A stretch of DNA of 64,000 nucleotides from positions 62,001 to 126,000 of the forward strand of contig NZ_MUYM01000036.1 of the NCBI RefSeq assembly GCF_002150765.1. The letters run 5' to 3'. Every line of letters starts with the position of its first letter. The first letter of the stretch is position 1. The stretch is from Lentzea kentuckyensis. GTDB taxonomy: Bacteria; Actinomycetota; Actinomycetes; Mycobacteriales; Pseudonocardiaceae. The notes under the pieces are model-generated. The model was not told where the DNA came from and did no database searches. It was given only the letters and a program-made list of their open reading frames with translations. The position numbers were made by a program, and so were the translations under genes. Of the stretch, positions 32,164 to 39,381 are shown one piece after another.

Positions 32164-33201
32164 ATGAAGGCGCTGGTCTACCACGGTCCCGGCAAGCGCG
32201 CGTGGGAAGACGTTCCCCAGCCTGAGGTCAAGGACCCGACTGACGCGATCGTGCGCGTCACCGCGGTCACGATCTGCGGCACCGATCTGCACATCCTCAA
32301 GGGCGACGTCCCCGAGGTCGAGCCGGGTCGAATCCTCGGCCACGAGGCGGTCGGCGTCGTGGAACAGGTCGGCACCTCAGTCACCTCGGTCAAGCCGGGC
32401 GATCGGGTGCTCATCTCGTGCATCACCTCCTGCGGCCGCTGCCAGTACTGCCGCGTCGGCAGCTACGGCCAGTGCCTCGGCGGTGGTGGCTGGATCCTCG
32501 GCCACACCACCGACGGCGTGCAGGCCGAGTACGTGCGCGTCCCATTCGCCGACACCTCCACGCACCTGCTGCCCGACGACGTCACGGATACCGCCGCGGT
32601 CGTGCTGGCCGACATCCTGCCTACCTCGTACGAGGTGGGTGTCCTGAATGGACGGATCAAGCCCGCCGACACCGTGGTGATCGTGGGCGCCGGGCCGATC
32701 GGGCTCGCCGCGATCCAGACCGCGCAGCTCTACAGCCCCAGCCACATCGTCGCCGTCGACCTTTCGACGTCCCGGCTCGACGCAGCGAAGCAGTTCGGCG
32801 CCGACGTCACCGCGTCCACCCCCGAAGAGGCCGAACGGGTCATCCGCGAGCTGACCGGCGGACTCGGTGCGGACGTCGCGATCGAAGCCGTCGGCGTGCC
32901 GCAGACGTTCGAGCTGTGCACGAAGCTCGTGCGCCCCGGCGGGCACGTCGCCAACGTCGGTGTGCACGGCAAGCCGGCCACGCTGCACCTGGAAAGCCTC
33001 TGGATCCGCAACGTCACCATCACCACGGGGCTGGTCGACACCAGCTCGACGCCCACCCTGCTCCGGATGGTCGCGTCGGGCCGGATCGACGGCGAGCGGT
33101 TCATCACGCACCGCTTCGCTCTCGACGAGATGGAGCAGGCCTACGAGGTGTTCGAGAACGCCGGCGACTCCGGTGCACTCAAGGTTGTGCTGACCCGGTG
33201 A
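32164..33201 (+). CDS. Zinc-dependent alcohol dehydrogenase, MDR family
   Basis: The 345-residue enzyme has both zinc sites of classical alcohol dehydrogenases. The catalytic Cys is in TICGTDLH and the catalytic His-Glu in ILGHEAVGVVE. The structural site is CITSCGRCQYCRVGSYGQC. The NAD-binding motif is VVIVGAGPIGLAAIQTA. Length is normal for the family. It would reduce aldehydes or oxidise alcohols and could reoxidise NADH during hypoxia by making alcohol; the direction is inferred. The ATG at 32164 has GAGGAGG 9 nt upstream. Its stop overlaps the start of the pyruvate formate-lyase stub (GTGA), so the two were co-transcribed. Confidence 0.92.
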   Translation: MKALVYHGPGKRAWEDVPQPEVKDPTDAIVRVTAVTICGTDLHILKGDVPEVEPGRILGHEAVGVVEQVGTSVTSVKPGDRVLISCITSCGRCQYCRVGSYGQCLGGGGWILGHTTDGVQAEYVRVPFADTSTHLLPDDVTDTAAVVLADILPTSYEVGVLNGRIKPADTVVIVGAGPIGLAAIQTAQLYSPSHIVAVDLSTSRLDAAKQFGADVTASTPEEAERVIRELTGGLGADVAIEAVGVPQTFELCTKLVRPGGHVANVGVHGKPATLHLESLWIRNVTITTGLVDTSSTPTLLRMVASGRIDGERFITHRFALDEMEQAYEVFENAGDSGALKVVLTR

Positions 33202-33338
33202 CTGCCACCGCCGAGCGCACGACCACCGCTGCCTGGCGGGACTTCCGCGCTGAGCGGTGGTGCGACGAGATCGACGTGCGCGGCTTCATCCAGGCCAACT
33301 ACACGCCCTACAACGGCGACGCGGAGTTCCTGTCCTGA
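33198..33338 (+). pseudogene. pflB: N-terminal stub of pyruvate formate-lyase
   Basis: The GTG at 33198 opens a 46-residue frame: AAWRDFRAERWCDEIDVRGF, then IQANYTPYNGDAEFLS and a TGA. This is the conserved N-terminus of pyruvate formate-lyase (W-x-x-F-x-x-G-x-W-x-x-x-I-[DN]-V-R-D-F-I-Q-x-N-Y-T-P-Y-x-G-D-x-x-F-L). The rest of the roughly 750-residue enzyme, including the glycyl-radical region, is absent and the next gene is phosphoketolase. The start overlaps the alcohol dehydrogenase stop (GTGA). It looks like the residue of a deleted pfl gene; its reading frame and start signals remain intact. A short functional peptide is possible but less likely. Confidence 0.75.
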
Positions 33339-33353
33339 CGAGCCTGTACCGAA

Positions 33354-33367
33354 GGGCCCTCAGTCCC
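33354..33367 (+). promoter_or_regulatory. DosR-like box upstream of phosphoketolase
   Basis: GGGCCCTCAGTCCC has a perfect right half-site GTCCC and GGGCC on the left. It lies 85 nt before the ATG at 33452 and 16 nt after the stub stop codon. No good -10 hexamer was found at the usual 24-nt spacing. Confidence 0.5.
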
Positions 33368-33451
33368 GGCCTTCACCGGGACCCGCGCACTGTTCCGCAG
33401 TCGATCTGGACCGCAGCGTGGAAGGCAACAGACCCGAGTGAGGAGCGCGAG

Positions 33452-35782
33452 ATGTCGAACGCCGACCTGTCGCTGGTCGACGCGTACTGGCGAGCCGCCA
33501 ACTACCTGTCGGCGGGCCAGATCTACCTGATGGACAATCCGCTGTTGACCGAACCCCTGGCACCGCAGCACATCAAGCCTCGACTGCTGGGACACTGGGG
33601 CGCCACACCGGGGCTCAACTTCATCTACGCGCACCTCAACCGGATCATCCGGGAACGCAATCTCGACGTGCTGTTCGTGACCGGCCCCGGCCACGGTGGC
33701 CCCGCGCTGCTGGCCAACACGTGGCTGGAAGGCACCTACAGCGAGACGTACCCGGACGTGCCGCGCGACGCCAATGGGATGCACAGGCTGTTCCGGCAGT
33801 TCTCCTTCCCCGGCGGCGTGCCGAGCCACGTGGCACCAGAGGTGCCCGGCTCCATCCACGAAGGTGGCGAACTAGGCTACTCGCTGGCACACGCGTTCGG
33901 CGCGGCGTTCGACAACCCCAGCCTGATCGTGGCGTGCGTGGTCGGCGACGGCGAGGCGGAGACCGGGCCGCTCGCGGCCAGCTGGCACGCCAACAAGTTC
34001 CTCAACCCCGCGCGGGACGGCGCGGTGCTGCCGATCCTGCACCTCAACGGCTACAAGATCGCCAACCCGAGTCTGCTGTCCCGGATTCCGCACGACGAGC
34101 TGGACTCGTTGCTGCGCGGCTACGGCTACGCACCGTTCTACGTCGAAGGTGACGAGCCGAAGGCGATGCACGCCCGGATGGCCGAGGTCCTCGACCAGGT
34201 CGTCGACGAGATCGGCCGTATCAAGGGCACGCAGGACAGGCCGCGGTGGCCGATGATCGTGCTGCGCAGTCCGAAGGGCTGGACCGGTCCGTCCGAAGTG
34301 GACGGTATTCCGGTCGAGAACACCTGGCGTGCGCACCAAGTGCCGCTGGCGGGTGTGCGGGATAATCCCGAGCACCTGCGTCAGCTGGAGGCGCGGTTGC
34401 GCAGCTACCGGCCGGCCGAGCTCTTCGACGACGCCGGAGTGCCACGGCCGGAGCTCGCCGCGCTGGTACCGGACGGAACCCGCCGGATGGGCGCGACTCC
34501 GCACGCCAATGGTGGGCTGCTTCTGCGCGAGCTGAAGATGCCGGGCATCCGGGCGCACGCGGCCGAAGTCATCAAGCACGGCACTACGCACTCCGAGCCG
34601 ACCAGGGTGCTCGGCCGGATGCTGCGCGACGTCATCACGCTCAACGCCGACGCCCGCAGCTTCCGGATCTTCGGACCGGATGAGACGGCGTCCAACCGGC
34701 TCGACGCAGTGTACGAGGTGACCGGGAAGCAGTGGCAGGCCGAGACGTTGCCGGTCGACGAGCACCTGGTGCACGACGGTCGCGTGGTGGAGGTGCTGTC
34801 CGAACACCTGTGCCAGGGCATGTTGGAGGGTTACCTGCTCACCGGGCGGCACGGGCTGTTCAACTGCTACGAGGCGTTCATCCACATCGTCGACTCGATG
34901 TTCAACCAGCACGCCAAGTGGCTCAAGACGCACAAGAAGCTGGAGTGGCGCCGGCCGATCGCATCGCTGAACTACCTGCTCAGTTCGCACGTGTGGCGCC
35001 AGGACCACAACGGCTTCTCGCACCAGGATCCCGGCTTCATCGACCACGTGATGAACAAGAAGGCCGAGGTGGTCCGCGTCTACCTGCCGCCGGACACGAA
35101 CACGCTGCTCGCGGTGGCGGACCACTGCCTGCGCAGCAAGGACTACGTGAACGTCATCGTGGCCGGCAAGAACGAGACGCCGGACTGGCTCGACGTGGAC
35201 GAGGCGATCCTGCACTGCACGCGCGGCGCGGGCATCTGGGAGTGGGCGAGCAACGACGACGGCGTCGAGGAACCGGACGTCGTGCTGGCGTGCGCGGGTG
35301 ACGCGCCCACCGTCGAAGTGCTGGCCGCAACGAGCCTGCTGCGCCAGCACCTGCCATCGCTACGCGTCCGAGTGGTCAACGTGGTCGACCTGATGCGGCT
35401 ACAGCCCGACACCGAGCACCCGCACGGCATGCCGGACCGCGAGTTCGACGCGCTGTTCACCGCCGACAAGCCCGTCATCTTCGCCTACCACGGCTACCCG
35501 TGGCTCATCCACCGCCTGACCTATCGCCGCACCAACCACCACAACCTGCACGTCCGCGGTTACAAGGAGGAAGGCACCACCACGACGCCGTTCGACATGC
35601 TGGTGCTCAACGACATGGATCGCTACCGGCTGGTGATCGACGTCGTCGACCGCGTGCCGGGGCTCGGCCCCAAGGCGGCACGGCTGCGGCAGCTCATGCA
35701 GGACCAGCGCACGCGCCACTACAACTGGATCCGCGAGCACGGCGAGGACATGCCCGAAGTGCGCGATTGGACCTGGCAGTGA
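33452..35782 (+). CDS. xfp: Phosphoketolase (xylulose-5-phosphate/fructose-6-phosphate)
   Basis: The 776-residue thiamine diphosphate enzyme shows typical phosphoketolase features: YWRAANYLSAGQIYL and LGHWGATPGLNFIYAHLNR at the start, TGPGHGGPALLA, FSFPGGVPSHVAPEVPGSIHEGGELGYSL, and the ThDP/Mg motif VVGDGEAETGPLA with NKFLNP. KLEWRRPIASLNYLLSSHVWRQDHNGFSHQDPGF is in the pyrimidine-binding half, and the C-terminal part has FAYHGYPWLIHRLTY. It splits xylulose-5-P or fructose-6-P with phosphate to acetyl phosphate, feeding the acetate kinase gene whose GTG overlaps its stop. The ATG at 33452 has GAGGAGC upstream. Earlier in-frame codons (from 33257) overlap the pfl stub and are not used. Confidence 0.95.
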   Translation: MSNADLSLVDAYWRAANYLSAGQIYLMDNPLLTEPLAPQHIKPRLLGHWGATPGLNFIYAHLNRIIRERNLDVLFVTGPGHGGPALLANTWLEGTYSETYPDVPRDANGMHRLFRQFSFPGGVPSHVAPEVPGSIHEGGELGYSLAHAFGAAFDNPSLIVACVVGDGEAETGPLAASWHANKFLNPARDGAVLPILHLNGYKIANPSLLSRIPHDELDSLLRGYGYAPFYVEGDEPKAMHARMAEVLDQVVDEIGRIKGTQDRPRWPMIVLRSPKGWTGPSEVDGIPVENTWRAHQVPLAGVRDNPEHLRQLEARLRSYRPAELFDDAGVPRPELAALVPDGTRRMGATPHANGGLLLRELKMPGIRAHAAEVIKHGTTHSEPTRVLGRMLRDVITLNADARSFRIFGPDETASNRLDAVYEVTGKQWQAETLPVDEHLVHDGRVVEVLSEHLCQGMLEGYLLTGRHGLFNCYEAFIHIVDSMFNQHAKWLKTHKKLEWRRPIASLNYLLSSHVWRQDHNGFSHQDPGFIDHVMNKKAEVVRVYLPPDTNTLLAVADHCLRSKDYVNVIVAGKNETPDWLDVDEAILHCTRGAGIWEWASNDDGVEEPDVVLACAGDAPTVEVLAATSLLRQHLPSLRVRVVNVVDLMRLQPDTEHPHGMPDREFDALFTADKPVIFAYHGYPWLIHRLTYRRTNHHNLHVRGYKEEGTTTTPFDMLVLNDMDRYRLVIDVVDRVPGLGPKAARLRQLMQDQRTRHYNWIREHGEDMPEVRDWTWQ

Positions 35783-36903
35783 ACGTTCCCCGGACATATG
35801 TGCTTGTGGTGAACGCGGGCTCCTCCAGCCTCAAGCTCCGCGTGCTCGGCGAGGACGACAACACCGTGCTCGCCGAGACCACCGTCGAACGGTGGTCCGG
35901 CGGCGACGAAACCGGTCCGCTGGAGGACTTTCTGCGCAGCGCGCCGCCCGTGCACGCGGTCGGGCACCGCGTCGTGCACGGCGGATCCGCGTTCACCAGT
36001 GCCACCGTGATCGACGACAGCGTGCGGGCCAGGATCGAGTCGCTCACCGAGCTGGCTCCGCTGCACCAGCCTCGTGCGCTCGTCGGCATCGACGCAGTGC
36101 GACAGCTGTTGCCCGGCGTGCCCCAGATCGCGTGCTTCGACACCACGTTCCACACGACCATGTCCGCGGCCACCACGACCTACGCCGTGCCCGCGGCGTG
36201 GCGGCACAAGTGGAACCTGCGCAGGTACGGGTTCCACGGCTTGTCACACGCCTATGCCTCGCGCCGAGCCGCCGAACTGGCAGGAAAGCCCGATGGTCGC
36301 GTGGTCAGTTGTCACCTCGGCTCTGGAGCCTCGCTCGCTGCCGTCGCAAATGGACATTCGGTCGACACCACGATGGGCTTCACTCCGCTGGCGGGCCTGG
36401 TGATGGCCACTCGCAGCGGAGATGTCGACCCCGGATTGCTCGTGTGGCTGCAACGCGCCGGACTCACACTCGACGACCTCGAAGACGGTCTGGAACACCA
36501 CTCCGGCCTCGCCGGCCTGTCCGGCACCAGCGGCGACCTGCGCGACGTGCGCAAGGCCGCCGAGAGTGGAGACGAACGCGCTCTCTTGGCGTTGCAGGTG
36601 TACGTACACCGGCTGCGCCAGAGCATCGCCGCCATGACCGCGTCCCTCGGCGGAATCGATCTGCTCGTGTTCACCGGCGGAGTGGGCGAACACGACGCCG
36701 CACTACGAGCGGACACCACTGCAGGCCTTGCCTTCCTCGGCATCGAACTCGACACCGGACGTAACACCGAAACGGCGGCGGACAGCCGCATCAGCCGCGA
36801 CGCTTCGGCCGTCGAGGTCTGGGTCGTCGAGGCACGAGAAGACGTCGAGATCGCCACACAGACCCTCGGACTGCTGAACGCAACCGACTGGAGGAAACGA
36901 TGA
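35779..36903 (+). CDS. ackA: Acetate kinase
   Basis: The 374-residue enzyme begins VLVVNAGSSSLKLRVLGED (phosphate-1 motif) and has VGHRVVHGGSAF, ACFDTTFHTTM, YGFHGLSHAYASRRAAEL, SCHLGSGASLAAVANGHSVDTTMGFTPLAGLVMATRSGDVDPGL and VFTGGVGEHDAALRA. These are the conserved active-site blocks of the ASKHA fold. It converts acetyl phosphate and ADP to acetate and ATP. With phosphoketolase it gives substrate-level ATP when respiration is limited. The GTG at 35779 overlaps the phosphoketolase stop (GTGA), and its stop overlaps the next ATG. It is slightly shorter than the usual roughly 400 residues. Confidence 0.95.
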   Translation: MNVPRTYVLVVNAGSSSLKLRVLGEDDNTVLAETTVERWSGGDETGPLEDFLRSAPPVHAVGHRVVHGGSAFTSATVIDDSVRARIESLTELAPLHQPRALVGIDAVRQLLPGVPQIACFDTTFHTTMSAATTTYAVPAAWRHKWNLRRYGFHGLSHAYASRRAAELAGKPDGRVVSCHLGSGASLAAVANGHSVDTTMGFTPLAGLVMATRSGDVDPGLLVWLQRAGLTLDDLEDGLEHHSGLAGLSGTSGDLRDVRKAAESGDERALLALQVYVHRLRQSIAAMTASLGGIDLLVFTGGVGEHDAALRADTTAGLAFLGIELDTGRNTETAADSRISRDASAVEVWVVEAREDVEIATQTLGLLNATDWRKR

Positions 36904-37796
36904 CGGGCGTGGCCAGGCCAGTGGTCGTAGGGGTGGACGGATCGACGTCGGCGTCGCATGCGGTGCGTTGGGCCGCTGAGGAGGCGGCCAGGCGTAACAC
37001 AGGGCTCGTGATCATGCACTCCTGCATGCTGGTCCCAGTCCACGCGCCACACGTGGCGGGACCATACGAGGGCTATGCCGATGCCGTGTTCGACCATGGC
37101 CGGGTATTGCTCGCCGAGGCCACCGCCGTGGCGAAGGAGGCAGCCCCGGATGTCGAGGTGAACACGGAGTTGACCAGCGGCGGTGCGGCCGAGCAGCTCG
37201 TCGGGCGATCCGCGTCGGCCCAGCTGGTGGCGCTGGGTTCGCGTGGTCTGGGCGGGTTCACCGGACTGCTCGTTCGCTCCGTCGCGATCGCGGTGACAAC
37301 CCACGCCCGCTGCCCCACCATCGTCGTTCGCGACCCTGCCGCCGGCACAGTTCCTGACCAGGACGGGCCCGTAGTGGTGGGCCTGGACGGAGCGCCGGCC
37401 AGCGACGCCGCGCTGGCGTTCGCGTTCGAAGCGGCCGCACTGCGCGGTGCCGCCCTGCACGCGGTGCGCACGTGGTGGGACATCACCGCCGAGACAGCGT
37501 GGCAGCGAGGCCTGACTGCGACGAACCTCGCATCGATCGAGGCCGCGGAACAACGATTGCTGGCCGAACAGCTGACCACCTGCGCAACCGCGTATCCCGA
37601 CGTACCCGTGCGCCAGATGCTCACCCGCGATCGCCCAGCACACACCCTTGTAGAGCAGTCCGCGGGAGCCCAGTTGGTCGTCGTCGGAACCCGAGGCCGC
37701 GGCGGCTTCCGCGGCCTGCTGCTCGGATCGACCAGCCAGGCGCTGATTCACCACGCTCGCTGCCCGGTCGGGGTGGTCCCGTCGCTACAGCACTGA
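36900..37796 (+). CDS. Universal stress protein, two tandem domains
   Basis: The 298-residue protein has two UspA domains. The first begins RPVVVGVDGSTSASHAVRW; its loop LGSRGLGGFTGLLVRSVAIAVTTHARCPTIVV has RS in place of the final GS. The second starts near residue 156 (GPVVVGLDGAPASDAALAF) and has VVVGTRGRGGFRGLLLGSTSQALIHHARCPVGVV, a full ATP loop. It is similar in plan to the protein at 21581. The ATG at 36900 overlaps the stop of ackA (ATGA), so it belongs to the phosphoketolase operon. GGAGGAAACG is the ribosome binding site. Confidence 0.92.
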   Translation: MTGVARPVVVGVDGSTSASHAVRWAAEEAARRNTGLVIMHSCMLVPVHAPHVAGPYEGYADAVFDHGRVLLAEATAVAKEAAPDVEVNTELTSGGAAEQLVGRSASAQLVALGSRGLGGFTGLLVRSVAIAVTTHARCPTIVVRDPAAGTVPDQDGPVVVGLDGAPASDAALAFAFEAAALRGAALHAVRTWWDITAETAWQRGLTATNLASIEAAEQRLLAEQLTTCATAYPDVPVRQMLTRDRPAHTLVEQSAGAQLVVVGTRGRGGFRGLLLGSTSQALIHHARCPVGVVPSLQH

Positions 37797-37802
37797 TTTC
37801 CG

Positions 37803-37845
37803 AGGACCTTGGTCCCTGCATTCTGAACCGCTGACAGCCCAACGT
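37803..37845 (+). promoter_or_regulatory. DosR-like box and -10 with leaderless geometry (best example)
   Basis: AGGACCTTGGTCCC (37803-37816) is followed 24 nt after its end by CAACGT (37840-37845), then 6 nt and the ATG at 37852. The box centre would lie near -42 if transcription starts at the ATG, as for class-II-type activation. Confidence 0.85.
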
Positions 37846-37851
37846 TGAGCC

Positions 37852-38703
37852 ATGAGCGCACTCAAGGCTTCCCAGACCAACGTCACCGGCCCGTTGCGGG
37901 CGTGGTGGACGAACGGGGTCACGTGGCTGCTGACGCCCGTTCTCATCACTGCGACGTTGTACGGCCTGTTCTCCGACCGTGCCTACCGGTTGGACCGCAC
38001 GGTGCACCTCGAGTCGATGGCGCAAGACGTGCTGACGCTGGCGATCGTGCCGGTCCTCATCTTGGCGGGCCGTCGCAGCAATGCAGGATCGCTTCGCGGA
38101 CACCTGGTGTGGCTCGGACTACTCGGCTACATCGCGTACACCTACCTGATCTACGCCTTCGGCGTGCCACACAACTCCGCATTCCTGCTCTACATCGCTG
38201 CGCTGACGCTCTCGATTGCCGCGCTCATCGACGGCATCGCACGGATCAACGTGCGCCGGGTCCCTCTCCACGCCCACGCCGGCGTTGGCTGGTTCCTGAT
38301 CGTGATCGGCCTTGCGTTCGCAGGGTTGTGGCTTTCCGACATCGTGCCGACCATCGGCGGCGGCCTGCCCGGCACGCTCAACGTCGGCGAGCTGCCGTAC
38401 CCGGTCTACGTGGCCGACCTGGCCTTCGCGCTGCCCGCCGTCATCGCCACAGGTGTCGCACTGGTCCGCGGTCATGTGGCCGCACCCGTCCTGGGCGCGA
38501 TCGTTCTGGTCAAGGTGTTGACCATGGGCCTCGCCATCTGGGCAATGGCGATCGCCTTGCTCATCAACCGCCAACAGCCCAATTGGCCGGTCGCGGGCCT
38601 GTTCGCTGTGATGATCACCGTGTGCGCGACCGTCCTGTGGCGCGGCGCCCGAGAACTCGAACCACCAGCTCCTGAGTGGCTTCGCCCGTCCCTCTGGAAC
38701 TGA
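37852..38703 (+). CDS. Polytopic membrane protein of unknown function
   Basis: The 283-residue protein has about seven membrane helices: GVTWLLTPVLITATLYGLF, DVLTLAIVPVLIL, LVWLGLLGYIAYTYLIYAFGV, FLLYIAALTLSIAALIDGI, GWFLIVIGLAFAGLWL, then two more near residues 205-250. A short soluble C-terminus (WRGARELEPPAPEWLRPSLW) ends it. Conserved-looking polar residues include YxLDR in the first loop and GxPHNSAF in the third. I do not recognise a characterised family. It is expressed from one of the best DosR-like promoters in the window, probably as a leaderless message, which suggests a role at the membrane in hypoxia. No Shine-Dalgarno sequence is present, consistent with that. Confidence 0.75.
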   Translation: MSALKASQTNVTGPLRAWWTNGVTWLLTPVLITATLYGLFSDRAYRLDRTVHLESMAQDVLTLAIVPVLILAGRRSNAGSLRGHLVWLGLLGYIAYTYLIYAFGVPHNSAFLLYIAALTLSIAALIDGIARINVRRVPLHAHAGVGWFLIVIGLAFAGLWLSDIVPTIGGGLPGTLNVGELPYPVYVADLAFALPAVIATGVALVRGHVAAPVLGAIVLVKVLTMGLAIWAMAIALLINRQQPNWPVAGLFAVMITVCATVLWRGARELEPPAPEWLRPSLWN

Positions 38704-38725
38704 ACCCAACGGCTCAGCCGAGATG

Positions 38726-38768
38726 AGGACGTTGGTCTCTCAACTTCGGACAGCTCTGCGCGCAACGT
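38726..38768 (+). promoter_or_regulatory. DosR-like box and -10 with leaderless geometry
   Basis: AGGACGTTGGTCTC (38726-38739) is followed 24 nt after its end by CAACGT (38763-38768), then 6 nt and the ATG at 38775. The hexamer and both distances are identical to those at 37803. Confidence 0.82.
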
Positions 38769-38774
38769 TGAAGC

Positions 38775-39380
38775 ATGACAACCGATCTGGCCACACGCGA
38801 CATCTGGCAGTCGTGGTTCCGCTGGACGACGGCGGGCGAGTTCGCAGGTTTCCTCGCGCCGGCACTCGTGGGCGCACTCACCTCATCACCGCAGCTGCTC
38901 GTCCTCGCGGGAATGGTCGAGGGCGCCATACTCGGAGCGGCTCAAGCCGTGGTGCTGCGCCGTGTGGACCGCACGCTGAGCAGCCGCGGCTGGATCGGCG
39001 CCACCGCTCTGGCAGCGGCTTTCGCGTGGACGGTCGCGATGCTCGCGGTGCACAACGGAGACCGCTTGAACACATTCCCGCTCCCCGCTGTGCTGCTCAT
39101 CGCTGCGGTGGCAGGGATCGGCGTGCTTCTGTCATTGGGAACTGCGCAGTGGTTCGTCCTGCGCAACCACTTCCCCGGTGCTCACCAGTGGGTCTGGGCC
39201 AACGCACTCGCGTGGGGCGTCGGACTGCTGGTGTTCGCCGCCGTCACCACTCCCCTGTGGCAGCCAGGCCAGCCACCAGGACTCATCGCACTCATCGGTG
39301 CTCTCGGCGGCCTGCTGATGGCGGCCACGATGGCGGCCATCACCGGCGCAGCCCTGACCCGGCTCATGAGGAGGAAATGA
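38775..39380 (+). CDS. Four- to six-helix membrane protein of unknown function
   Basis: The 201-residue protein has hydrophobic helices at about residues 20-38, 44-60, 72-92, 104-124, 142-160 and 168-192. After the first helix comes EGAILGAAQAVVLRR, and a later GTAQWFVLRNHFPGAHQWVWANALAW block repeats the xAQWxVLR theme. This suggests an internal duplication seen in small actinobacterial membrane proteins. The function is unknown. The start is the leaderless-type ATG at 38775. The acyltransferase gene follows immediately (2 nt between stop and GTG), so the two form an operon. Confidence 0.75.
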   Translation: MTTDLATRDIWQSWFRWTTAGEFAGFLAPALVGALTSSPQLLVLAGMVEGAILGAAQAVVLRRVDRTLSSRGWIGATALAAAFAWTVAMLAVHNGDRLNTFPLPAVLLIAAVAGIGVLLSLGTAQWFVLRNHFPGAHQWVWANALAWGVGLLVFAAVTTPLWQPGQPPGLIALIGALGGLLMAATMAAITGAALTRLMRRK

Positions 39381-39381
39381 C

